Below are positions 49,201-61,805 of a stretch of 64,000 nt of DNA, in pieces. The stretch lies in the NCBI RefSeq assembly GCF_954871325.1, contig NC_088778.1:7287743-7351742 (forward strand), written 5' to 3'. The DNA comes from Gordionus sp. m RMFG-2023 (Eukaryota; Nematomorpha; Gordioida; Chordodea; Parachordodidae). Under the pieces are notes generated by a model. That model made no database searches. It had not been told where the DNA came from and saw nothing but the letters and a program-made list of their open reading frames with translations. Positions within the stretch are counted from its first letter, which is position 1. Every line of letters starts with the position of its first letter. The translations under genes and the position numbers were made by a program.

Positions 49201-52200
49201 AAAGAAATTAGAACAAAATATATGAATTATTTTATTAATGTTGATGTTATATAATATTTGCACCAATGTTATAATATATTTATCTGATAATTATGGATAT
49301 GAAAAAATTTACAAAACATTTAGATTTTCTATAATCAAAATATAATTATAATAAAACATAAGGATTTTCAATAATCATAATCCATAAATTTTTTAAGAGA
49401 AATCTTGTTAAAAACCTTTAATAAAATTAGTCATTTCGTCCTCCTCTTCTAGTATATTTATTTTAATTATTTTCAATTTCTCCTGTTAATTCTAAAAAAA
49501 ATTCATGTTTCATTTTTTTCCCTTTATTAGGAATTTGAATAGTGAGATTTTAAAATAAAATATTATTTTATTAAATGTAATTTATTACAATCTCTATGTC
49601 ATTGCTTCACTTAAACCATTGATAATGACTAGAATTAGATGGCAATAAATTCTGAATTAATTAAAATGACAAATTTATATTATGCAATTAATAACCTCCT
49701 CTTCAAAGGAAGCATTCTCAAGACTTAAATCTAGTTTAGATTTACATAATGGAGTAATCATCATTGTTTCAAGGAAAAAAAGTGATTTAGAATTCACTTT
49801 CTTTTAAATCCAGAGAATGGAGCTCTTTTTTTCCCCTCACATATATCTTTTAAGCATTTTTATATTTTAATTTAGCCTTCTAATACTAATAATTTAAATA
49901 ATCCGTATCTAATTGTCATAACCTAAGTTGACATATTATGCTTTATAGCTATTTCTTGAAACTCTTTTTCCCTTCCAAATTTATTTTTATGCTTATCACT
50001 ACTTTATAAACTTGAGTGTTATATCTTCAATATCAAATTTATCTAAAATTAAATATATTAGGAATAAAAGAATAAATAGTAAGCTTAAAAATTTTATTAA
50101 AATGTTATATAGTAATTTACCCATCATATAATTTTTTAAAACTCAAAATGCTGATTAAAATTACGAATTCGCAAAAATTCAATAAATGAATATGGAGAAA
50201 AGAAAATGTTTTTTTTTAAAATTCGCGTAAAAAAAATGCACGAATATTTGCTGACACTCACGTCTTGTTTATATTGTTTTCAAATTTTGCGAAAATTAAA
50301 TGGGCGAATATGTGAATTTTTAATTGCTAGAGAAGACATAGTATTATTGTCATTTAACGCTATTTTTGAGCCCTTATTACCAAAAATAAGAACCCGACCC
50401 TCGATATTTCGCTGAACCCAAACCCGAACCCGTTTTTTAAATTTAGGGTTCAAGCTTTTTTTCAAAAAAAATTTTTTTTTTTTTATTTTAGACCTTCATT
50501 TTATTTATTTTAAATATTATGTTAAAAATATAATTTACGATTTTCATTTATAAAAGATTTCCTATTTAAAATAATTGTTTTTTTTATTAAAAATAAATAT
50601 TAATTTAAAAAAAAACATTTTTTGATCATTTTTTCGTGGAATCATTTTTGTTATATTTATGAGCCGGCCATTTTTCGTAAAAATTTTTAAATTTTAACCA
50701 GCAAAGCAGATTTTAATATTGTTGTTTGTGAATTATTAAATTGATAGTAAGACAAAGAGAAAATCACGAATATATTATAATTATGATGATAAATTATTTT
50801 TATGGCAATACTAAATAAAATAAATTTTAAAAAAATGATGTTTCTGTTATTTTTACTAATTTTAATATTATTTTTCTGGTCTCCCAACCCTGAACCCGAA
50901 CCGGGTTCAGAGATTTTTCACTGAACCTAAACCCTAACCCATTTTTTTTAAGGGAGGGTTCTCCCTGCTTATTACCCTTTTAAAAAATCATTATATTTTC
51001 ATAAAGCAAGAAATTTGATAGGTAGCTAAGTCAAATAATTGACGTTCTTTTCCTGATTTTTTTTTATTAATCGACGACTTTAACTATTAAATTTCAAGTA
51101 TTATTTGTACATGCCGATTTTGAGTACCTCTCCCAGCATTTAGAGAGATCATGGTCCTTAAACATTATTTTTTTTTATTTATGTTTATAATGGTTATTAG
51201 ATGCAGAGTTGTTTACCAATACAAAAATGTTGTATTATCTTAAAAAATATTTCTGTCCAGATATATTTTTAAGGGTAACTATCTATTTATAGATACATTT
51301 TTATACTTTTTTTGTATTGTGTATCGTCCAAGTTTATTTTCCCATCTTAAAACAAATTTTATTTTACACTAGTATTAATAATATTTTAATTATAAAATTG
51401 ATAATGAAGACACAAAAATATTTTCTTGGTTTTGACCACTAGAATCTCTCAGTTTTCTACTAGGTTCTATCAATAATAAATTTCCCACGATTTATCTTGT
51501 CACTGGTTCTTAAATTTATTTATTTCTTTCTTACCCCTTTTTTTTATTGAATTATTTTTATTAGAATAAAATTAAATTAAAATATAATTTAAAAAAAAAT
51601 AATATAATGAATATCTTCTTCCTTTTTTACGAGGTTTTTATAACTCCAAAAAATAATCTTGCCAAAAAATAATATTGGTAAAAAAAGATAATATTGATAA
51701 TAAAAAATATTCTTAATGACTTTACAAAAAAGAATATTTATCACACATATCATAACCAATTTTTACACACTTGATTCGATTTGGCTCTAATTTCAGAAAA
51801 TTTAAAGTAAAAAATCAAACTGACAAAACGATTGGTCGATGGATGAACTTTCAATTTCTAAATAATACTATTCGCAGAAAATAAAATCCAAATAGTACAT
51901 ATGTCAAAAATCCCAAGAGGATATTGAAAATATAAAATTTAAATTATCAAACTTGAAATGATAATTTTTAAAATGAGTGTCATTTTACTTTATTTAAAGA
52001 TTATACTAGTATACGACATTTTCAGCACACCAGCTATGGCTGTGCTTAAATTTTAGTGATTAATACTTTGAGAATGTTTATTAATTGAAAGCTAATAATC
52101 ATATAATTTTATATTTTATCTATAAATTTAATATCAAACTGAATAAAAAATGTTTAGTTTAATTCACAATTCAATAGATTTTCAATTTTGGCATTATGCA

Positions 52201-55200
52201 CATCTTGCTTGATTATATTAATAAAAGTATCTTAAATATACCTGGAAATATTATATCTGTATATAGATGCATGTTAAAAGTATCTTATAACCTTTCTGGT
52301 TAGATTTAAAGCTATTAATTACCGTGTCATGGCATAGATTGTATAATGATAAGCAACTTTTAATATGTAATTATAGTTTTATTCGTTTTAAATGTTAATC
52401 TGGACATTTCCTTTATTTAACAACAATATAAAAATAAATAAGATTTGATTTCAGCCCAAATTTCATCTTGTTTTATTTTATATATTATACTTTATATTTT
52501 GCAAGAATAATGAAGCAATCTGGCATTTCCTACGAAAAAATGTTGTTTTTTGATGACGAATATCGCAATATCGAAGACATACAAAAATTAGGTTTTCATT
52601 AAATTCTAATATTTTATTATCATATACAATTAACTCTAAAATTGAAGTAGAGCCCCACTAGCAATAAATTTTGAAGTTTTTTTACATAGCTCTATCAATA
52701 AGAGTATACCTTTATAAATAGCTAATTTTTTTACTCAGAGAAAATAATTTGGAGGTAATATCCTAGGATTTACCTTCTTTAAGGTATATGGAAGGACATT
52801 TCTCATGCATTCCTCCTCCATAGATAATGATTATATTTTATCGTTTTTATTTAATAAAGAAATTTCAACAATTACTTTGTTTATTTCAAGGAATATTTCG
52901 ATAGATTAAATTTCTGTAGTTAGATTAAATTTCTGTAGTTTTTATAATCAGGGTATCGGGAATGAACTATATATTTGGAAGGAGAACTGAACATTAGGTT
53001 CCGAAAAGAGATCTGCACGGGTAGCAATTGCATGACCTAACTCGAGTTTTATATTTTCGGATTCGACCCATATTTTTTTAAAAATTTTTAGGCCTAGTCC
53101 CTGTCTATGAAGATTTTTTATTGCCTAGGCTTAAAAAAGTCAACTTATTTTTGACGCCCAGATATTAATAATATTAAAAAAAAAATTCTAATAATTATTC
53201 ATTTATACACTCCATAGATGCCCAAAATTTTTTTAAACTTTTATTTTTAAATATACAGGTAAAAAAAAGTTATGATGCAATTTGACATCGTCAGGCATAG
53301 TGTAATACAAATAAATTTAAATATCTATTTATTATTAAAATCGCGAAAACATTTTATATATTGGTTAAAACATAAATATATATTGCATTTGTTCTGGAAT
53401 ATGTATAACTTGCATCTTTTCGCATCTGGCCAATGACCTATATTGTCATATCTGATATCATATATATACTGTGTATATATAATTTATGTGTGAATTATTT
53501 ATTTTAAAATATAATTGCATAATAATGGTTATAAAAGACTGTTTACTTGGATAAAAATGGAAGAAGTGTTAAGTCAGATTTAGTTCTAATTTAGCATTTT
53601 GAATATTGAATTATAAACCAGCAATCTATATTCCTTAAAAGTCATATGATGTGCAAGCAATCTGTATCAAAATAAACCTAGCATATAAATCGATTATATC
53701 TAAAATAGCACAACCATATTTACCCATTATAACCAATATTTCATATGACGAATTATTTATGCAATATTAGTTACTATAACATAACTTTTAATAAATATTC
53801 CAATACAGTATCTATATTACATACAAATAGATTTCATATGAACTAGTAAAAATAAATTGACCCATATGATTAAACATCTAAGCATATTTTCTTATACATT
53901 AGTAATCGATTTATATATATAAATTTATTGGTAAACATGATTTCTAAGAAATTCTTTGGTTATACATTCTTTATTATTATATTTAAAAATATCGGTTACA
54001 TTATATGTATTTAACATTTTTCTATAATATAATGTTGATTCCCAAGACAAACTATAAATTACCTTAGTTTTATCAAACAATCATAATAAATTACACCTTA
54101 TCTTATATTAGACCCATACGAAACAAAATATTCTATAAACTTTTTAAATATATTATTTTCCAAATTATCTAAAACACGTTATATAATTTGCTATCGCAAC
54201 AGACAGCTACTGCTTGTGATAAACTACTAATACAGCATGTATTATTGAATATATATCTCAAATCCTAGCTCTAAAGGTCTATTGATTTGTGATAAAATTT
54301 CCATTATTCAACAAGTTAATCTAATCTTGGTCCCTTCAATTATGTAAAATTTCAGGGCACAGCACTCCATAATATGAAGCACGTTTTTTATCTATGGTTT
54401 ATCTGGTAACTGTATTATACCACAAGAAATAGAGAGTTTACAAATTTTTAAATATAGCAATACAAAAATCGATGATGATGTTGCGATAGCAAATTATATA
54501 AAGTTTTTTGATAATTTAAAAAATAATAGATTTAAAGTTATAGAATATTTTATTTCGCATGGGACTAATATTAATTCATATATGATAAGGTGTAATTTAT
54601 TATTTGCAGATAAGTCTTGTTAATTTTTTGACATTCTGTTTGGGATCAGATAGAGCATTAAATATTAACCTGAACTAGAATATGATTGCATTAATTTTAG
54701 ATTCTGGCAGTGTCAAAACCTTTCTATTTTGCTTATACTCATGAGCGGTTCGTTCCGCTAGTATATAGATTAAAGTTTCTGGAGGATTTAACAGGTTCTG
54801 GTATATTATCCTTAAGTCTTTTTGCCAGCTTCAAAATTTTACCTTTGCTTATAATTCACTAAGCTTTGATTCCGCCGGTGTCTGGCTTGAAGAACAATTA
54901 AGACTAAATATTGGCATAAGTTTTGTTAATTGATCCTCAAGTCGATCTGTTAACTTCACGTACATTAATGATGGTACATCATTGGAGGCTTTTTCGGAAT
55001 TTTTTTTCTACCGAGTATATATTTTCAAAAATAAATTTTAATATTTTGGAAATTAATATTTAAAGAAAAGCGGGGAAAAGTCTTGTTTAAAATATAATAT
55101 TAGACGTCGGTCTTGAGAGGAATTGCTTTGTAGAATGAGTATTAGTAGTAGTAATTTAGCTCAATTTAAATATAATGAAATTTGTTTATTTTATCAATTA

Positions 55201-55866
55201 AGTTTAAAAATAAAATCTCATATTATCTAACAATAATTTTCTCACGAGTAAAAAATATATCTTTTTTTATAAAATGTAAATCAATTACGGTTATAAAGCA
55301 TAGCTGCAAACTCATATTAACAATTTAAAAGTAATATAAATTGAGTAATAATAAATATAAAAGTTAATATAGTACATATTATGTAACAATATTAAAATAA
55401 CCTTGTTTTCTTTTTGAAAACTAGAAATCTATATATGGAAATAAATAATTACATATTCTTAATCTCTAAAATATAGATTTCAATCTTATCTTCCAATGCC
55501 TGTGTATCACATGTTGGTTTTTTTATGACAATCTTGAGCAAACATGTCATTTTGGACTTATAAGTTTTTGGAATTCATTGCTGTTTTATTAATCCACAAA
55601 TTTTATTGTTATATTAAAAAGACATGCTTTTTGGAGAGTTACAGTAATTTATACAAAGTAGCCTTACCCCCCCCCCATCTCTCATTAGTTATAGCCCTTC
55701 TTTCGATTTTATCAAAATAATTTTTATTTGATATATTTTTAGATTAAAATTTATTTTAATATTTAAAGGGGTTACTTGTATTTACATCAAGCAAGGTGGC
55801 CTAACTAAATCGGAATTATGCAAAGGTTTAAAAACACATGAAATCAAGCTGAAAACTCAAAAATAA
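46270..55866 (+). CDS. MDP1: Magnesium-dependent phosphatase 1 (MDP1), complete, 6 exons
   Basis: Exons 46270-46321, 46381-46438, 48294-48404, 48781-48888, 52506-52591 and 55769-55866 (stop TAA 55864-55866) join in frame: 513 nt, 170 residues; human MDP1 has 176. MDP1 is a small HAD-superfamily phosphatase of the DxDxT class, linked to dephosphorylation of protein tyrosine and of glycated protein (fructosamine-6-phosphate). Motif I is VFDLDDTLWPF with the Asp nucleophile at residue 16 and the acid/base Asp at 18. LAAASRT near residue 69 carries the motif II Ser, KEIYPSCKVKHFEK supplies the Lys region, and LFFDDEYRNI at 123-132 carries the metal-binding acidic motif IV. The end VTCIYIKQGGL matches the human tail. 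The start ATG lies 17 codons before motif I, as in the family. Introns are 59, 1855, 376, 3617 and 3177 bp. Nothing is missing; it appears functional. Confidence 0.94.
47103..47392 (+). repeat. Dispersed repeat, copy 1 (MDP1 intron 2)
   Basis: Shares with 53190-53425, in the same orientation, TTCATTTATACACTCCATAG, GATGCAATTTGACATC, GGCATAGTGTAATACAAAT-like and TCTGGAATA...ATAACTTGCAT blocks over about 270 bp. The middle has TGATGATG that is absent in the other copy. Probably a non-coding transposon relic. Confidence 0.75.
47937..48215 (-). CDS. Antisense exon with tandem 11-12 residue repeats, unrecognised
   Basis: On the minus strand the frame opens after a stop near 48243 (possible acceptor TTAAAACATAG near 48210) and runs to TAG at 47937-47939. 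It reads RFDDSNFKNRKEEKEKL, then a repeat DPIQNSIAKDI, DPIKNSIATNI, DPIQDSITKDT, then a tail ending TIYTISNR. The repeat unit is also visible in DNA as three 33-bp copies. G+C is above the flanks, and the conserved DPI..SI core between units suggests coding. It lies wholly within MDP1 intron 2, on the opposite strand; upstream exons were not found. It could be the last exon of a nested gene or a stranded fragment. The family is not recognised. Confidence 0.4.
   Translation of the reverse strand, partial: HLKHRFDDSNFKNRKEEKEKLCKLYQKDDIDPIQNSIAKDIDPIKNSIATNIDPIQDSITKDTIINEKIEIGSTDQPRVGTKVTTIYTISNR
48608..48718. mobile_element. Short MITE, AGTGTTGTTAAA family, in MDP1 intron 3
   Basis: GTTGTTAAACGGCCCC at the left, TTTTGCTGTTTAACAAC at the right, and the shared GCAGAAGGTTTAGACCTCT core. 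A trimmed copy inside the 376-bp third intron of MDP1. Confidence 0.65.
48889..52505. other. MDP1 intron 4 (3617 bp)
   Basis: GTAAAA donor, TTTTGCAAG acceptor. Contains a short open stretch near 49100-49255 (LPSSIHRSRINVSNFGKEIR), possibly transposon-derived. Between about 50390 and 50960 lies an element with AACCCGAACCC-type repeats at both sides, of the kind also seen near 6530. The rest is AT-rich. Confidence 0.5.
53190..53425 (+). repeat. Dispersed repeat, copy 2 (MDP1 intron 5)
   Basis: Direct repeat of 47103-47392 with scattered substitutions and short indels. Confidence 0.75.
54084..54603. repeat. Inverted repeat pair (54084-54206 and 54478-54603)
   Basis: TGCGATAGCAAATTATATAA at 54482 recurs reversed near 54200, and the homology runs out to GATAAGGTGTAATTTATTAT at 54603, the mirror of 54084 onward. 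Arms of about 123 bp with several differences, loop about 270 bp. In MDP1 intron 5. The right arm is open as FDNLKNNRFKVIEYFISHGT, so it may derive from a coding sequence. Confidence 0.7.
54728..55008 (-). other. Antisense coding-like block in MDP1 intron 5, unrecognised
   Basis: On the minus strand, after a possible acceptor near 55007, one frame reads KASNDVPSLMYVKLTDRLED then QLTKLMPIFSLNCSSSQTPA and stops near 54828. A second, adjacent frame reads KILKLAKRLKDNIPEPVKSS and ends TSGTNRS near 54730. Base composition and residue choice look like coding. The frame change means a decayed gene, an unseen intron, or two exons. I recognise no family; orientation is the same as the antisense exon at 47937-48215. 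Confidence 0.35.
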
Positions 55867-58839
55867 TTCATTATAATTAAATGATAATGTTTTATATTAT
55901 AAAATTAGCCAATATCTTGTGATATTTATTGATAGTCAAATTTTTTTTATATACAATTAATATTTTGTTATAATATTTGTAAAATGAATCATAATATATA
56001 ATTTTGTTCAAAATAAATATAAAAAAATATTTTTAATAAATTATTGGTCACAGTTTAAATGATAATTTTAATATTTTAAAGAACGCATTAATTTTTTTTA
56101 CTATTTTTCTACTCAAGTAAATTAATCAATAATTTTTACTAATATTAATTGTAAGCTTTATTATATTAAATTTAACAAAGTATTTTATTCTATTTTTTAG
56201 AATTAATAGTTATCATTGAATTAGGCCCTGCTGGATTTAATTTTGAAATATTATCTACTTTTGCATGTAAAAATAAATATATATTATCATTTAAAAAAAA
56301 TTGCTACATAAATACAAAATTAGTAACAAATTATTAAATGACCGTTCTAAAAAATCTAAGGATCAAATGTTTAAATCCACAATATATGAACAAGTTCATA
56401 GCCAATGCTATGAGGGTAAAATTAGACCCTCCAAATAAAAAGATTTTAATTTTTTAAATTAAGTATATAAATATAAGGAAAAGCACAAATATTTAAAAGA
56501 CAAGTCAAAATTATTAAATGCAATATAACTTTAATTGAAGTTAAAAAAAATTCTTATCCTATTTAAAAGATTAGTTTATGCAGAAACCCCTTGAACATAG
56601 AGAAAATACTATATTTTTTAAAATATTAATAAAGAGTAATATCTATTTCAAAATTAATTTCCGTAGGTCATATTTCAATTCCAGCAGGGCTTTTTTATTT
56701 TTGTAAAATTAACTGTTAAATTTTACCTAATTAAACAATATTTAGCTTAAAATAACTATATTTATCAAGATAAAATTTAGAATTGACTGATTGATTTCCA
56801 TTTTTGAAATGTAAGTGCAATTGTGGATTCCCGCAAAGGTATCATAAATCTACTACAATTATCAATGAAGAATCTGGTCTAGGGCGATCCACATATTTTT
56901 CACCAATCTGATATTTATATTGATTTTTCACCCCCCCCCCCCCTTCCCCCTTATTTGAACCAAATGTAATTAAGAAATTAATATTTTTTATGCAAAAAAT
57001 CGAATTATGCAATTAATTTAATTTTTTTATTTCTAAAATAACTTAGAAAAGTTTACGAATATTGGTAGTATTAAATGAATTTTCCATTATTCCTCCCCGT
57101 GAAATTAGGATTCTGCAGATAATGCATTTTGCAAAATTATCTTTGTCTTTTGTAAAATATTTCCATAATCCAAATAACATATTTAAAAAAATCCTTTTAT
57201 TTAAAGTATAAATAATAAAATTGGCATTATTTAAAATAAATAATTGGGTGTTCCTTTCTATTTTTATAAAAAAAACTTTTAAAATATTATAAATCTATTT
57301 AAAAAAATAATAAAATTTAAGAGATTTTGTACATTTGCATTGTTTCAAAAAAATTATTTAGAAAATATTATTAATGTAAATCATAAAATAACAAAAAAAG
57401 AAAAGTAAAAAGATTGGATTGGTTTTTTAGAGGTACCGACCCAATCCGATATTTTTGGAAAACTTGAGATATCGGTGCCATTCAATATTTAATATCGGCA
57501 CAGCGCTAATTTGGTCCAATCACCCAAAGTGAATATATTACAATTATTGAAAACCTTGTCATTTAACAATTTTTTAATAATTATAATTGTATCTATTTTG
57601 CAATATATTGTATTATAATAATAAATTTTATAAAAAAGAATAATAAATGTTTGCTTAAAAAGAGTCTAAATTAATCCAGTTAATTGTAATGTATAAAATT
57701 ATAAAAAGAATTAGGATATGATTTGTTAGTCTAAGTTTTGAGTTGTTTTATTAGATCATTCAGAATTCTTGTAGCTATCATTATCTTCATTTTAGTGTAC
57801 ACTATGCAATCTGAAAATAATTAATGGATATAAAAAGTATATAAGAATTAGATTGATAAATTTCAAAAAAGTCCAATACTAAGTTAAAGCAAGATCAAAT
57901 AGAATGACTCAAATAAAAGTATAAAATATTTTAAATTTAATCAGTAAAAAAATACTTAGTTTGATTGATCAAAAGCAAAATTTACAGATTTATTTTCATT
58001 TTAGAATTACTATTTAAATAGGAAAATATTAATTAATATTAAAAAAATATAAGAATTAGATTGATAAATTCCAGAAGGGTCTAATTAGAAGTTAGTTCTA
58101 AGTTAATTCTATCAAGATCTACTAATTTAATTCTAGCTGGATCAAATACCATATTTAATCAAAAAATGAATAAAAAAATTGTAAAATTCTGGATTTTTAT
58201 AAAAAAAAATTTCTGGCTAAGTCTGGATTTTTTTAAAATATATAATTATTTTAATTTTTATCTAATAAAGGCGATTTAAAGCCCTGCTTTGAGGTATTTA
58301 AAAAAAAGTTAAGCTTGACCATTGTACTCTGGCTGGGCCTGCAGGTCTCTGATTTAAATAAAAAATAAATCTGAAAATCTGGATAAAAAAAATTAATTTG
58401 AACAAATTATCATAAATTTCAATAAGGAGCAGGGTCTAATACCATATTTATCAAGATTTTCTAATTGATTTTCATTTCAGAAATATTAAAATATTTTAAA
58501 AAAGGAATAAAAATTTTTTTTAAATTTACTAGTAAAAAAAAATATTTCACTAAAAAGATATTTATTGAAAGTAGAATTTATAATTTAATTTAATAAAAGA
58601 ATAATTAATAACTTTGAAGAAGTATATATTAGATAAAAGAGATAGCATGAATAACATAATGTTGAGAGGTATTGAAGGAGCTTTTACCACCAGAAAAGGT
58701 GAAAACTAAAAATAAAAAAAAATTAATTTATCAAAGTTGAAAATAAAATTTTGTTAATGATAAATAAAAACAACATGCATTTTAAAATATGAAAATTATA
58801 ATTTTTTTAAACTTTTATAATGTAACTATTCGATTTTAA

Positions 58840-59003
58840 TAAACAGCCCCAATTAAGATTATAACCAAAATAACCTTATGTTAGCCTAAAGATTTTGCTC
58901 ATAGCTGGCAGGAGCCAAATCTCGCTTACATAATATTATTTCAGTTAAATCTTAATCTGGCCATTCTAAAAAATCAATCCAAATCAAGCTTTTTAACAAC
59001 ACT
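58840..59003. mobile_element. MITE, AGTGTTGTTAAA family, decayed copy
   Basis: TAAACAGCCCCAATTAAGAT at the left and AAGCTTTTTAACAACACT at the right, with the family core TTTTGCTCATAGCTGGCAGG. Confidence 0.55.
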
Positions 59004-59459
59004 AGTAGCCATAGTGTTAAGTCAAGTAATAATAGCCATTATATTATGCATATATATTTAAATTTTCATAATTGTAACCTAAAAAAATGAGGTTATATCA
59101 TTGGCAGCATTTTCTAAGGTTGACAAAGGTATGCCATATAATTTATTAATCTAAAAAATATTAAAATTATATTTAATTTAAAATACTTTTTGGCAAAAAA
59201 GTTGTCTAGTCATTTTTTCAGATGTAGATACATATATGATAACTTTATTTGGACCTAATGTTTTGAAACTTAAAAAGTTTTTTCCTTTACAAATTGAAAT
59301 AAAAATGTGATCATGTTTTTAATATAAAACCTGGATTTAAATCAGAATACCAAATGTTATTAATACTTTTAATAATGGGTTTAGGTGACAACAAAGCATA
59401 ATACCTATTATCTATAAAATAATATTTAAATATTAATTTTGTTGATCAGAATATCAACT

Positions 59460-60600
59460 TGTAATTATCTTTGTTTTATTCAGTTGTATAAAATTCAACT
59501 TATTAGAATTATCTTTTTCCATAGGTATATGTTTATCTGCTAATTTATGAACTTCTTTACTGAGCCAAGAGCAGATTTCATCCTTAATCCAAATATTAAA
59601 CATTAACATGTTGTCATACTTTTTGTTCATCCTTTATTTTAAAATCAGAATCCTCATCTTCTTGTATAAACTTTATGTTAATTAGTATGACTTTACCTGA
59701 ATTATCCTTAATATTAGCCATATATAAAAAAAAATTTCATTTATTTACTTGAAAAAATATACTTTTCATTCTGATTTTTTCAATAATATTTTGAATATCC
59801 AAGAGTTCCTGCCAAATGTAATATTAAACAGTTTATGACACCTGAGAAATATTGACATGATAAAATGCCGTATAAATATATAAAATAAATATTATAATCA
59901 CATTATGTCCTTAGTTTTTAAACAATTTAGAGAAAAATGAATTACATGATGGCAACTCAACTCAACTTTACATTTCATTTTTTTTAGCTATTTGAACTTA
60001 ATAGTTGATTACCAGCCCTATATGTTTCACCAATCATTTTTAGACAAAAAATCTTTATTGAAACATATACTTTATATAATAAACTCATGACTAAACTGCA
60101 ATAGTTTTGATTAAATTAAGGAAAGCACCGATAGACTGACACAAACTTTAGGACTCAGAACCAGTTATCTACATTACAGAATATTCACTAGAATCATGCC
60201 CCTCTAAGAAAAAATCACCAAGAGTTATTTATATAATAATTATGAGAATGCATAAATAAAAATATTTAAAATAAATACAATGATCAATTCCTGCTTTTTT
60301 TTTGGTTTATAAGCATGTTTTTCTTTCACATATAACATAAGCTAGCTTGTTAATTTATACCTTTTCCTCAATGGCGAATTATTTCTAGATTTTTAACCCA
60401 GACTTAATGGCTTTTTCCGAATAATCTATGTCCTTCTTTTTCAATTTATCTGGCTCATATCTTTTTCAACTATAATATTGGATAGGCTCAATATGTTAAT
60501 GTATTTAGACTTTTCCCTTTAAATAGTTTTATTTATTTCATATATGAACTCCTTATTTATAAACTTTTCACTATTATTGTTTTCTTCTCTATTACCGGAA
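59460..60600 (-). pseudogene. Decayed coding-like debris, unrecognised
   Basis: Several minus-strand open pieces in different frames: MANIKDNSGKVILINIKFIQ near 59720, MLMFNIWIKDEICSWLSKEV near 59610 and an acidic, Asn-rich stretch near 60590 (EENNNSEKFINKEFIYEINK). Each is short and bounded by stops. They could be exons of one gene, but no consistent set of splice sites was found, so a dead gene or transposon protein is more likely. Confidence 0.25.
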
Positions 60601-60637
60601 AATTGAATTTATATGTTTTATATCCCCCTAACCAGTT

Positions 60638-61805
60638 CATAGGCGTCGCCAGAATTTTCCTAAGGGGGAGAGGGTGGAATTAAAAAATTACTGGGGGCTT
60701 CCCCCAGACCTCATTTTAGGCGGGTTTTCGGCCGGGTTACCTTAGTCTATATATAGTCATAAAATATCTTGACAGATAGGAGGTTAATTTTCATAAAAAA
60801 AATATGTCTGGAAAAAATATGTAATTTATTTTTATTAGTTTATATAAAATAATAAATTACTTGTATATACATTAATATAAAAGCATGGTAATTTATTCCA
60901 AACAAGTATAAGAAATTAATTTATAAAAATAAAGTAGACATATAGGTGATATTCATCAATTATATAGAATTAGTTATAAAATACTAGGTAAAATTCCTCT
61001 TTTAGAGACATATTTGACAGTAAGAGAATATATTACAGTTTATATTTCAACAAATTTTACTAATTAATGCTCTTGATAATAATAAATATATCAACAATTT
61101 GCATTTAATTATTTAACGCCATCTATTTTTTTTAAATAAAAAATGTATAAATAAATAATCTTCATATTATTTATCCCAGAATGTCTTTAAAAGATATTTT
61201 CTGATGTCTTTATCAATGTTTAATATTATGTAAAATATATTTCGTTGGTAAAAATTACTTGATTGTCATATGATAATTGATAAAATTAGATATATTGTAA
61301 ATCTACGACATATAATATTCCACTGCTTGTATTGTGCTTTAATTTTTTTATATAATTTATGATTTAATTTTATCAATAGTTTTATAATTATATTTTACTT
61401 TAATAAGATAGATAAATTAAAATTAATCAATTTATAAAAAAATATATTTGTTATATTATATTATTTAGTAATTTTATGAATCTATTATTAATAATTATAA
61501 TACATTTCACTTTTGTCTTAAAACTTATCTTTGGCTTATATTCCATTTCTTAAAAAATATTTTTGGTTCACTTTTTATATATAAATGCTTTTTTCCAAAA
61601 ATGTAAAAATTATGATGAATAGTTTTATAAAAAAATATCAACTTTTACATTATTTCTTTCAAATTATTGTTTAAGATATATGCATACATTTTTGAGGGTC
61701 AGAGAGTAGGGGAGGACTAAGGGCGATATTTTTTATTAGCTTAAAATGATATTCACGAAAAGTGATAGCAATTTTCCCTTGCCCCCCCCCATGTCTACGC
61801 CTATG
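60638..61805. mobile_element. hAT-like non-autonomous element, 1168 bp
   Basis: Ends CATAGGCGTCG / TCTACGCCTATG, with G-rich sequence inside the left end and a ten-C run inside the right end. Flanks AACCAGTT and AATGAGTT agree at six of eight positions. The interior is AT-rich with no gene seen. Confidence 0.6.

Larger units (their letters stand above)
55867..60637. other. Region after MDP1
   Basis: AT-rich. Contains a C run at about 56931, a GC-richer repeat scrap (GGTACCGACCCAATCCGATA) near 57430-57520, an open stretch ending at a donor near 58700 (NNIMLRGIEGAFTTRK), the MITE at 58840 and the debris at 59460. No convincing gene. Confidence 0.4.

Noticed and set aside
50870-50945. AACCCTAACCC-like sequence suggesting internal telomere repeat
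   Set aside because: Units are irregular (AACCCGAACC, AACCTAAACC) and recur near 50390 and 6530 as parts of a dispersed element, not a telomere array.
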